Under the pieces are notes generated by a model, which did not search any database, was not told the origin of the DNA, and saw only the letters and a list, made by a program, of their open reading frames with translations. A stretch of 64,000 nt of DNA from Streptomyces thermodiastaticus (GTDB taxonomy: Bacteria; Actinomycetota; Actinomycetes; Streptomycetales; Streptomycetaceae). This document shows positions 8,701 to 15,093 of this stretch, one piece after another; the stretch's first letter is position 1, and each line of letters starts with the position of its first letter. A program made the position numbers and the translations under genes. The stretch lies in assembly GCF_014656135.1 (NCBI RefSeq), contig NZ_BNBV01000015.1, positions 79,071 to 143,070 of the forward strand, written 5' to 3'.

Positions 8701-9320
8701 AAGCCGACGGTGCGGGCGGCCAGACGCAGGGAGCCGGGCCCGGTGCCCGTGCGGCCGTGCCAGACGGCCTCCAGCCGCAGGGCGTCGCCGTAGACCTCAC
8801 GCCAGGGCACGAGGAGCCGCGCGGCCCGGTCGGGGCGGCCGGCGGCCAGCGCTCGGCCGACGTCGGAGTCGGGGCCGAGCAGCACGATCAGTCCGTCGCC
8901 GTGGTTGTCGGACCAGGCGAGCCGGGGGGTTGCGTCGGCGGTGTGGGCGGCGGTGACCAGGCGGCACAGGTCGGCCCAGCCGCGGGCGCCGTCCCGGGCG
9001 AGGAAGGTCACGCGGGGAGCCGACTCGTCGACGAAGGCGCCGCCGCGCACCGGTGCCCGGCGCCGTTCGGGCCGGGCGGGCGTCTGCTGCCGCACCGGCT
9101 CGGGGCCGGCCACCGCCAGGTCTGCCCCGAACAGCGGACGCACCCCCGCCGCCGCGCACGCCTTGGCGAAGCGCACCGCACCGGCCAGGGTGTCGCGGTC
9201 GGTGAGCGCGAGAGCGTCCATGCCCCGTTCGGCGGCACGCTCGGCCAGCCGCTCCGGGTGCGAGGCGCCGTAGCGCAGGGAGAACCCGGAGACGGTGTGC
9301 AGATGTGTGAAGCGCGGCAC
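5736..9320 (-). CDS. dnaE2: Error-prone DNA polymerase III alpha subunit DnaE2
   Basis: The product has 1194 residues. An N-terminal PHP domain begins FTHLHTVSGFSL, the polymerase palm carries PDIDIDVES near residues 424-432, and fingers and tandem HhH follow. A C-terminal OB-fold region runs through VLVAGAKAATQTPP...FTTLDDGTGLVDLAFF. The length, and the 4-nt overlap with an imuB-like gene, mark it as DnaE2 rather than the replicative DnaE1. The start is GTG 9320, five nt after GGAGG (9326-9330); GTG 9326 is also in frame but touches the ribosome-binding site. The role is mutagenic translesion synthesis after damage. Two LexA-box-like sites lie upstream. Confidence 0.9.
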   Translation of the reverse strand: MPRFTHLHTVSGFSLRYGASHPERLAERAAERGMDALALTDRDTLAGAVRFAKACAAAGVRPLFGADLAVAGPEPVRQQTPARPERRRAPVRGGAFVDESAPRVTFLARDGARGWADLCRLVTAAHTADATPRLAWSDNHGDGLIVLLGPDSDVGRALAAGRPDRAARLLVPWREVYGDALRLEAVWHGRTGTGPGSLRLAARTVGFAAEQRVRPVLSNAVRYADPGQGPVADVLDAARRLVPIDPAKERDSGEAWLKDPGAMLHAAERIVESAGFRRETARRLLEQTEATAAACLVDPEDDLGMGTVHFPEPHLVGAARRTAQRTLASRAAAGMVLRGYAGRRAYWERMHEELDIIAYHGFATYFLTVAQVVDDVRKMGIRVAARGSGAGSLVNHLLGIAHADPVEHGLLMERFLSKRRMVLPDIDIDVESARRLEVYRAIIDRFGAERVATVSMPETYRVRHAIRDVGAALSLDPAEIDRIAKSFPHIRARDARAALQELPELKELAGEQERYGRLWELVEALDALPRGVAMHPCGVLLSDASLLSRTPVVPTSGEGFPMSQFDKDDVEDLGLLKLDVLGVRMQSAMAHAVAEVERATGERIDLDALPGDDPATYRLIRSAETLGCFQIESPGQRDLVGRLQPADFHDLAVDISLFRPGPVAADMVRPFIEARHGRAPVRYPHPDLRGPLEETYGVVVFHEQIIHIVDIMTGCGRDEADRVRRGLSDPESQGRIKVWFAQSAAARGYDAETIQRTWEIVEAFGSYGFCKAHAVAFAVPTYQSAWLKAHHPAAFYAGLLTHDPGMYPKRLLLADARRRGVPILPLDVNKSGVAHRIELVSDSKGVTRGRSSGIWGLRLALCDVHGISEAEARRIADGQPYASLLDFWERARPSRPVAARLAQVGALDAFGANRRDLQLHLAELHRGTRGAGGGQLPLSGGRKTAAAGLPDLSDAERLSAELGVLSMDVSHNLMDDHRAFLDELGVVSARRLREVRHGETVLVAGAKAATQTPPIRSGRRVIFTTLDDGTGLVDLAFFDDSHDACAHTVFHSWLLLVRGTVQRRGPHSLSVVGTAAWNLADLAALRAEGGLEEVAARLARSAGGDTHGTPAGKDARGAPDGDGTGASRARLAGSDGRPAPAGSAAQDPLETARAGRRIRMSTGYQMHPWADLRPAGEGSPSGRTLWHQSPGSAG

Positions 9321-9363
9321 ACACACCTCCCGCCTCGTGAGCCGGTCCGTCCCGGACACGCTC

Positions 9364-9379
9364 TCGAACATCAGTTCAC
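9364..9379 (-). promoter_or_regulatory. Candidate LexA/SOS box 1 upstream of dnaE2
   Basis: The plus-strand sequence TCGAACATCAGTTCAC matches 10 of the 12 fixed bases of the actinobacterial SOS box TCGAACNNNNGTTCGA. It lies about 45 bp upstream of the dnaE2 start. Confidence 0.5.
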
Positions 9380-9407
9380 TCCCTACGACACCACCATACC
9401 TCCCCTC

Positions 9408-9423
9408 CCGAACATGTGTACGA
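9408..9423 (-). promoter_or_regulatory. Candidate LexA/SOS box 2 upstream of dnaE2
   Basis: CCGAACATGTGTACGA matches 10 of the 12 fixed bases of TCGAACNNNNGTTCGA and has the central ATGT often seen in actinobacterial boxes. It is 44 bp from box 1 (centre to centre), about four helical turns, so the two could be bound together. Confidence 0.5.
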
Positions 9424-9483
9424 CATCCGTTCGAGCACCTCCCACCTGCGCAAACGCATTCCGGCGCCCCGCTGCCGCAGTCC

Positions 9484-9590
9484 GGGAGAGCACAGGGAGG
9501 ACCCGGGAGCACCCGGGAGACCGGCGGGGGAACGCCGGAGCATGCGGGAAGAACGGCGGAGAACGCGGGAGAACGGGCGAGAATGCGGGA
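9484..9590. repeat. Purine-rich degenerate repeat between dnaE2 and the protease terminator
   Basis: The segment repeats GGGAGAACG/CGGGAGCA-like words about ten times with small variations (for example CGGGAGAACGGGCGAGAATG). It has no coding signal and lies between the SOS sites and the protease terminator. Confidence 0.5.
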
Positions 9591-9621
9591 AGCCCCGCCC
9601 TCGCTGTGCGAGGACGGGGCT
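9591..9621 (-). terminator. Hairpin terminator downstream of first protease gene
   Basis: AGCCCCGCCCTCG (9591-9603) pairs with CGAGGACGGGGCT (9609-9621) with one mismatch and a 5-nt loop. It lies 26 nt beyond the stop at 9647. Confidence 0.6.
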
Positions 9622-9646
9622 CCCGCGGGTGCCGGACGGCGGAGTC

Positions 9647-10726
9647 TCAGCCGATCTGGGTGCCGGTCGCCGACAGCGCCTCGGTCACCGGCTGGAAGAA
9701 GGTCGTGCCGCCGGAGGTGCAGTCGCCGCTGCCGCCGGAGGTCAGGCCGAGAGCGGTGGAGCCGTCGAACAGCGCGCCGCCGCTGTCGCCGGGCTCGGCG
9801 CAGACGTCGGTCTGGATCAGACCGCTGACCGTGCCCTCGGAGTAGTTCACGGTGGCGTTCAGGCCCGTGACGGTGCCGGTGTGCACCTGGGTCGTCGAGC
9901 CGCTGCGGGCCACCTGCTCACCGACGGTCGCGTCGCCCGCCTGGGTGATCTGCTGGGTGGAGCCGTTGTAGAGATCGACCGCGCTCGGGTGGTCGACGTC
10001 GGCGGTGTACTGGACCAGGCCGTAGTCGTTGCCCGGGAAGCTGGACGCCGCGTTGCGGCCGATCACCGTGCCGCTGGAGTCCGACCAGGTGCTGATGGCC
10101 TCGGTGCAGTGACCGGCGGTGAGGAAGTACGGCTGGCCGTCCTTGACCACGTTGAAGCCGAGCGAGCAGCGGCCGCCCGAGCCGGTGATGGCGTCACCGC
10201 CGGCGATGAAGGACTGGAACGTCCCCTGCGAGCGCTTGATCTCGGCCTTGTCGCCCAGGCTGTCGACGACCTTGGAGAGCTTGGCCCACTTGTCCCCGGT
10301 CACCGTGCTGTCGGCGGTGACGACCACCTTGTTGGTGACGGGGTCGGTGACCCACGAGGTGCCCGGGATGGTCGCGTCCTTCACCAGCGTCGCCCGGGCG
10401 GTGTCGAGCTCGGCGAGGGTGTGGCGGACGATTCTGGCCTTCGCGCCGGCCTGCTCCACCTTCTGGGCGGTGTCCTCGTCGAGCACGTTGACCACGAGCG
10501 CCTTGGACTCGGCGTCGTAGTAGGTGCCCGCCGTGGCGCCGTCGAGGTCCTTCAGCAGCGTCGAGGCGAACTTTCCGGCCGCCGGCGCGGACAGGACCTT
10601 GGCCTGGGGAGCCTGCGCGGGCTCACTGGCGTTCGCAGTCTGGAAGCTCATGCCCGCGGCGATGAGCACAGCGATGCCCGTGCCCGCCAGGGCCGTACGG
10701 CGCACGGAAGTACGACGGTTGTTCAA
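9647..10726 (-). CDS. Secreted streptogrisin-family (S1E) serine protease, long propeptide form
   Basis: This is a 359-residue preproprotease. It has a signal peptide (TALAGTGIAVLIAAGMSFQTANA), then a propeptide of roughly 140 residues, then a chymotrypsin-fold domain. The catalytic triad is His in TAGHC (about 207), Asp in GNDYG (about 236) and Ser in GDSGG (about 314). Disulfide cysteines flank RCSLGF, GHC, VCAEPGDSG and GDCTSGG. The TTG start at 10726 is chosen because AGGAGGA lies just upstream and gives MNNRRTSVRR, a normal signal-peptide n-region. The next gene on the left side of the pair is a shorter paralogue with the same C-terminal FFQPVTEAL segment. It is an extracellular endopeptidase. 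Confidence 0.93.
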   Translation of the reverse strand: MNNRRTSVRRTALAGTGIAVLIAAGMSFQTANASEPAQAPQAKVLSAPAAGKFASTLLKDLDGATAGTYYDAESKALVVNVLDEDTAQKVEQAGAKARIVRHTLAELDTARATLVKDATIPGTSWVTDPVTNKVVVTADSTVTGDKWAKLSKVVDSLGDKAEIKRSQGTFQSFIAGGDAITGSGGRCSLGFNVVKDGQPYFLTAGHCTEAISTWSDSSGTVIGRNAASSFPGNDYGLVQYTADVDHPSAVDLYNGSTQQITQAGDATVGEQVARSGSTTQVHTGTVTGLNATVNYSEGTVSGLIQTDVCAEPGDSGGALFDGSTALGLTSGGSGDCTSGGTTFFQPVTEALSATGTQIG

Positions 10727-11032
10727 TTGATGTCCTCCTGTGGGGGGTTCGGCACCGGAGGTTGTGGGGACCTCGCGGAGCCGAAAGGAATGGGACCGGC
10801 GCCCACTATTCCGAGCCGCGACGGGAGCACACAAGGTCGAGTTCTGGACGTGTGTACGTCAACCGACGTACGCCTCCTGCGTTCCGCGCGCCCGAGGTCA
10901 TCGCCCCTGTGTTCGCAGAGCAAACGCTACGAGTGAGTAACTCATCGACGCGCTGTGAGGTTCACTCCTGTCTGGAATTGATCGGTGTCCTGACAGGTGC
11001 TCACCGGGCGCCGGAAGGGCGCGGACACGACG
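10727..11032. other. Gene-free promoter region of the first protease
   Basis: No gene is supported here. The interval carries the ribosome-binding site next to 10726 and the palindrome at 10854-10871 annotated separately. Otherwise it is unremarkable mixed sequence with somewhat higher AT content around 10925-10985. Confidence 0.5.
10854..10871 (-). promoter_or_regulatory. Palindrome overlapping a candidate -35 box of the protease promoter
   Basis: GTACGTC AACC GACGTAC is a perfect 7+7 inverted repeat with a 4-nt centre. On the minus strand it contains TTGACG (10857-10862), a good -35-like hexamer facing the protease gene about 130 bp away. No clear -10 is seen, so this is a candidate operator only. 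Confidence 0.35.
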
Positions 11033-11065
11033 AGCCCCCGTACGCCCGGTGCGCGTACGGGGGCT
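11033..11065 (-). terminator. Hairpin terminator downstream of second protease gene
   Basis: AGCCCCCGTACG (11033-11044) and CGTACGGGGGCT (11054-11065) form a perfect 12-bp stem with a 9-nt loop. It starts about 68 nt past the stop at 11133. Confidence 0.7.
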
Positions 11066-11132
11066 GTGACTGCTGTCGGCCGACAACATTCAGGACTCGG
11101 ACCGCCGGGCGGTCCGGCAGGGGCGGGGGACG

Positions 11133-12038
11133 TCAGTAGACGTGGACCCCGTAGGCGTTGAGCGCCTCGGTGACCGGCTGGAAGAAGGTCGTGCCGCCGG
11201 AGGTGCAGTCGCCGCTGCCGCCGGAGGTCAGGCCGTAGGCGACACCGCTGTTGGAGTACAGCGGACCGCCGGAGTCACCGGGCTCGGCGCAGACCGTGGT
11301 CTGGATGAGACCGGAGACGATGTCGCCGCTCCCGTAGTTGACAGTCGCGTTGAGGGCGGTGACCCGGCCGCTGTGGATGCCGGTGGTGGAGCCGCGCCGG
11401 TAGACGGTGGTGCCCACGGACGGCGTGGCCGCGCTGGTGATGTCCACGCTGCCCACGCTGCCGGACTTGTCCACCGAGCCGTTGGTGTAGCGCACGATGC
11501 CGTAGTCGTTGCCCGGGAAGGACGACCCGGCGGTGGTGCCCAGCGTGGTCGAGTGCGAGGAGTTCGACCACCAGGTGCCCGCGCCGTCGGTGCAGTGACC
11601 GGCGGTCAGGAAGTAGTAGTTGCCGCTGCTGTCCTGGACGTTGAAGCCGAGCGAGCAGCGCCAGCTGCTCGCGTAGATGGCGTCACCGCCGGAGATGAAC
11701 TTGCTGAACTTGCCCGGGGTGCGCTTGATGGTCAGCGCGCCGGCGTTGGCTCCGGCCTCCTGCTTGATCTTGTCGATCTCGGCCTGGGAGACCGTGCTGT
11801 CGACGGTGACGACGACACGGTTGGTCTTGCTGTCGACGGCCCAGGCGGTGCCCGGGATGTCGGCCTTGAGCACCGAGTCGCTCGCCTTGGTGAGCTGGGC
11901 GGTGCTGAAGGTGGTGACCTCGGACGCGTTCGCGCTGGGGACCGCGAACGCGGCGGCGGCCACGAGCCCGGAGGCGAGGGCGACCAGCCGGGTCGGTCTC
12001 GCGATGCCGCTGCGGGGGGTGGTGCGCTTGATCCTCAC
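11133..12038 (-). CDS. Secreted streptogrisin-family (S1E) serine protease, SGPA/SGPB-like
   Basis: This is a 301-residue prepro-enzyme, the usual length of SGPA/SGPB-type streptogrisins. The signal peptide is LVALASGLVAAAAFAVPSANA, and a propeptide of about 75 residues follows (ADIPGTAWAVDSKTNRVVVTVDSTV). In the protease domain the triad is His in TAGHC (about 146), Asp in GNDYG (about 177) and Ser in GDSGG (about 255). GTG 12038 is chosen because GGAGGAACGAAG precedes it. It is a tandem paralogue of the preceding protease, with a promoter and terminator of its own, so independent transcription is likely. Confidence 0.93.
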   Translation of the reverse strand: MRIKRTTPRSGIARPTRLVALASGLVAAAAFAVPSANASEVTTFSTAQLTKASDSVLKADIPGTAWAVDSKTNRVVVTVDSTVSQAEIDKIKQEAGANAGALTIKRTPGKFSKFISGGDAIYASSWRCSLGFNVQDSSGNYYFLTAGHCTDGAGTWWSNSSHSTTLGTTAGSSFPGNDYGIVRYTNGSVDKSGSVGSVDITSAATPSVGTTVYRRGSTTGIHSGRVTALNATVNYGSGDIVSGLIQTTVCAEPGDSGGPLYSNSGVAYGLTSGGSGDCTSGGTTFFQPVTEALNAYGVHVY

Positions 12039-12271
12039 TTCGTTCCTCCACCAAGGAAGTCGGGGGCCCGTGTGGGGTCGGGGCCCGTGAGGCGCAGCCA
12101 GGGGCGGACTCCCGGATTCGGATAGTTGTGCCCCTGACAAGCGCTGTGGGGGAGTATTCGGCCGAACGGACGGTCGGCGCAAGAGTGCCTTTCGGCCGCG
12201 CGGCGCGGTCCGGATCGCTCAGAGCGCTGCCATCCGGCCATTTCTGACGGTGCGCCGACGGGGCACCGGAC

Positions 12272-13050
12272 TCACCGCAGGGTGCGCTCCCCCGCCGGTA
12301 TCGCGAGGTCCAGGGTGTTCCCGGGCGGCGGGAACGGGCAGAGGAAGTGCTCGGCGAACGCGCACGGCGGCAGCACGGCCCGGTTGAAATCGGCCGTGGT
12401 GCGCCCCTCGGCGTCCGGGGCGTCGGCGTACAGGAACCGGAACCGGAAGCTGCTCTTCCCACTGGTGGCGTCGGCGAACACCGCCCACAGCGTGCCGTCC
12501 GGCTGCACCGCGGCCTGGAGCGTGTGCTCCCGGCCCTCCAGGGCGAAGGCCAGCTCCCCGGCGAGGGCGAGCCCGCGGGTGCGGCCGTCGGCGTTGGGCA
12601 CCCGCACAGTGCGGCTGTCCGGGTACGGCGTGAAGCGCGCCGGCACCGACCAGCGGGCATCGTACGGGGTGGCCGAGATGCCGCGGAACGCCCGGCGGGC
12701 CGCGGAGGACGGGTCGTAGACCCGTACGGCCCACTCCCCTTCGCGGCGAGCACGACCAGCCGGCGCTCGCCCAGCGCGACCCGGGCACCGGCCACCGGCC
12801 CGCTGTCGGCGCCGAGCCGGACCCGGCCGGCGACGGGCCGGCCGTCGACGGTCAGCCCGTCGGCCTCGCCGGCCTGGAGCACGACCGCGTCCCCGTCGGC
12901 CCGCCACTGCCCGGGGAGGTCCGCGAGGCGGCCGTCGGGATGGTCGTGGAGCCAGTGCGTGCCGGTCAGTGCGAGCGGCCCGTAGGGTGCCGACACCGCC
13001 TCGGTGCGGTCCTCGTGCCACTGCTTCCAGCGGGCGGATGCGTCCGTCAT
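12272..13050 (-). pseudogene. DUF1684 protein gene with a single frameshift
   Basis: The N-terminal half (MTDASARWKQWHEDRTEAV ... RRLVVLAAK) is open from ATG 13050. The C-terminal half (GEWAVRVYDPSS ... FNRAVLPPCAFAEHFLCPFPPPGNTLDLAIPAGE) is open in another frame down to 12272. The two meet at a run of four C (12736-12739, G on the coding strand), and one extra G restores a continuous 260-residue DUF1684 protein. The conserved family end (NFNRAxxPPCAFxxxxxCPLPPxxNxL) is intact. This is either a recent inactivating slip or a sequencing error in a homopolymer. It is the last gene of the putative sulfur-related operon, 4 nt after the LLM gene. Confidence 0.8.
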
Positions 13051-13054
13051 GTGA

Positions 13055-14149
13055 TCAGCCTTTCCATGGGTGGCCCGGTGGACGAACCGGATGCCGGGTG
13101 AGGGCGGGCCGGGCCAGCCCCAGATGCTCGCGCAGGGTACTGCCCGGGTAGAACGTGCGGAACAGGCCCCGGTGCTGAAGGACCGCCACCGTACCGTTGA
13201 CCAGGCGTTCCAGGTCACGGACCGGTTCACGGGGCACCAGGAGAAAGCCGTCGGCGGCGCCGCCGCGGTACCAGGCGGCGATCAGTCCGGCCAGGTCGAC
13301 CGGGCCGCCCCGGTACAGCGGCCCCGGCGCGGCCCGCCGCGGCCGCCGTGTGCCGTGGCCGGGCGTGAGGCCGTGCTCGAACGAGCCGAGCCCCCATGCG
13401 GGTTCGGCCACGTACTCCATGCCGCGCAGGTCGACCGCCAGACGGACCAGCACCCGCAGGGAGTCCGGGTCCCGGCCGGCCTGTCGCGCGGCGGCGCGCA
13501 GCCGGTCCCGTGCCGCACCGGCCTGTTCCGCGCCGGCGGCGCGGACGAGCACCACGTCGGCGTGGCGGGCCGCCGGGCACCGGGCCGGGTCCTCGGCGTC
13601 GACCATGCGCACGGGCCCGCCCTGCGGGGACGGCGGCACGTCCGGTCCGGTCGCCGACGGCACACCGCCGCCCTCCTGGTCCTGACCGTCGGCCTCCGGT
13701 GGCCGGCCGTCCCGGGCGGCTCGGGTGTCCCGGGTGGCTCGGATGTGCCGGGTGGCTCGGGTGCATCGGTCGTCCTGGCAGTCTTCGCTCTCCCCCGCAC
13801 CCGGGCCCGTGCCGGGCGGGCCGGGGAGCCGGACGAGCTGACCGGCCCGGCCCCCGCTGACCCGGTCGAGGGCCGCGACGGCCGCGGGGACGCGGCAGGG
13901 GCCGGGGTGCGGTGCGGCGAGGACGGGGACCAGGCCGATGCGACGGGTGGCCGCCGCCGCGCGGGTGAGGACGGTGAGCGCGTCCGGGCCCGGCCGTGCG
14001 GGGTCGTCGCCGAGGGTGACGAAGTCGAGGCCGCCGCGCTCGGCGAGCCGTACCGCGTCGACGCAGGGCTCGGCGCCGCCGTCCGGCGGCACGGCCCGGT
14101 CCACGGCGGCGGCCAGGTGCAGCAGCCCGCGGCCGTGCCGTGCACTCAT
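13055..14149 (-). CDS. LLM-class flavin-dependent monooxygenase-like protein, unusual middle region
   Basis: The first 110 residues are luciferase-like/NtaA-SnaA type: HLAAAVDR, GGLDFVTLGDD, LTRAAAATRRIGLVPVLA, then AAVAALDRVSGGRAGQLV. The C-terminal part also resembles the family (PEDPARCPAARHADVVLVRA-like strand, then FLLVPREPVRDLERLVNGTVAVLQHRGLFR...GSTLREHLGL). Between them is a low-complexity stretch rich in ATR/RDTR/PP (about residues 120-190), replacing much of the barrel. Total length is 364 residues, short for NtaA-type enzymes (about 440). It probably binds FMNH2 and oxidises a carbon-sulfur or carbon-nitrogen substrate, but the reduced core makes activity uncertain. ATG 14149 follows GAGGAA. 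Confidence 0.7.
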   Translation of the reverse strand: MSARHGRGLLHLAAAVDRAVPPDGGAEPCVDAVRLAERGGLDFVTLGDDPARPGPDALTVLTRAAAATRRIGLVPVLAAPHPGPCRVPAAVAALDRVSGGRAGQLVRLPGPPGTGPGAGESEDCQDDRCTRATRHIRATRDTRAARDGRPPEADGQDQEGGGVPSATGPDVPPSPQGGPVRMVDAEDPARCPAARHADVVLVRAAGAEQAGAARDRLRAAARQAGRDPDSLRVLVRLAVDLRGMEYVAEPAWGLGSFEHGLTPGHGTRRPRRAAPGPLYRGGPVDLAGLIAAWYRGGAADGFLLVPREPVRDLERLVNGTVAVLQHRGLFRTFYPGSTLREHLGLARPALTRHPVRPPGHPWKG

Positions 14150-14250
14150 GCGGGCTGTTCCTCGTCGTGCGCGGGTGCGGGCGGCCTGCGGCGTGCGCCG
14201 TCCGCGACGGCCGGCCGCGGTGCGGGGGGTCGGTTCCGGTACGGCACGTG

Positions 14251-15012
14251 TCACAGCACCTTCGACAGGAACGCCCGGGTCCGCTCGTGCCGCGGCCGGT
14301 CGAGCACCTCGCTCGGCGGGCCCTGCTCCACGATCCGTCCGTCGTCCATGAACACCACGGTGTCGGCGACCTCGCGGGCGAAGCCGATCTCATGGGTGAC
14401 GACGATCATCGTGGTGCCCTGCCGGGCCAGGTCCTTGATGACGTCGAGGACCTCGCCGACCAGTTCGGGGTCGAGCGCGGAGGTGGGCTCGTCGAAGAGC
14501 AGCAGCCGGGGCTCCAGGGCGAGCGCGCGGGCGATGGCCACCCGCTGCTGCTGGCCGCCGGACAGCCGGCGCGGGTAGGCGTCGGCCTTGTCGGCCAGGC
14601 CGACCCGCTCCAGCAGGCGCCGCGCGGCCGCCTCGGCCTCGGCGCGGGGCCGCTTCTGCACGGAGACGGGTGCCTCGACGATGTTCTCCAGCACGGTCAG
14701 GTGCGGGAAGAGATGGAAGTTCTGGAAGACGAAACCGATGCGGGTGCGCTGCTTGAGCACCTCCCGCTCGGGCAGTTCGCGCAGCCGGTCGCCGGAGCGC
14801 CGGTAGCCGACGAGGGTGCCGTCGACGTGGATGGCGCCCCGGTCGACCTTCTCCAGATGGTTGATGGTGCGCAGCAGCGTGGACTTGCCGGACCCGGACG
14901 GGCCCAGGACCACGGTGACCTGGCCGCTGCGGACCTGCAGGTCGATGCCCTTGAGGACCTGAAGCGAGCCGAAGCTCTTGTGGACGGACCTGATGTCGAC
15001 CATGACGCTCAT
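14251..15012 (-). CDS. Amino-acid-type ABC transporter ATP-binding protein
   Basis: This is a 253-residue GlnQ/TcyN-type ATPase. Walker A is GPSGSGKST (about 34-42), the Q-loop segment is IGFVFQNFHLFPHLTVLENI, the signature is LSGGQQQRVAIARAL, Walker B is LLLFDEPTSALDPE and the switch His is VVTHEIGFAREVADTVVFMDDG. It energises import together with the permease at 16845-17705 and, probably, the divergent binding protein at 18219. ATG 15012 has AAGGA 8 nt upstream. The family handles polar amino acids including cystine. Confidence 0.92.
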   Translation of the reverse strand: MSVMVDIRSVHKSFGSLQVLKGIDLQVRSGQVTVVLGPSGSGKSTLLRTINHLEKVDRGAIHVDGTLVGYRRSGDRLRELPEREVLKQRTRIGFVFQNFHLFPHLTVLENIVEAPVSVQKRPRAEAEAAARRLLERVGLADKADAYPRRLSGGQQQRVAIARALALEPRLLLFDEPTSALDPELVGEVLDVIKDLARQGTTMIVVTHEIGFAREVADTVVFMDDGRIVEQGPPSEVLDRPRHERTRAFLSKVL

Positions 15013-15093
15013 CGTGGGATTCCTTCAGCGGGTGAGGAGAGACGTAAGTCAGGGGGCCGTGCGGCCGGACCGGGCCGGGACGGGCGCCGGGCG

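Noticed and set aside
5760..9845. A plus-strand open frame of 1361 codons opposite dnaE2
   Set aside because: It is the GC-rich antisense shadow of dnaE2, composed of Gly/Ala/Val/Gln-rich sequence with no domain; dnaE2 motifs are clear on the other strand.
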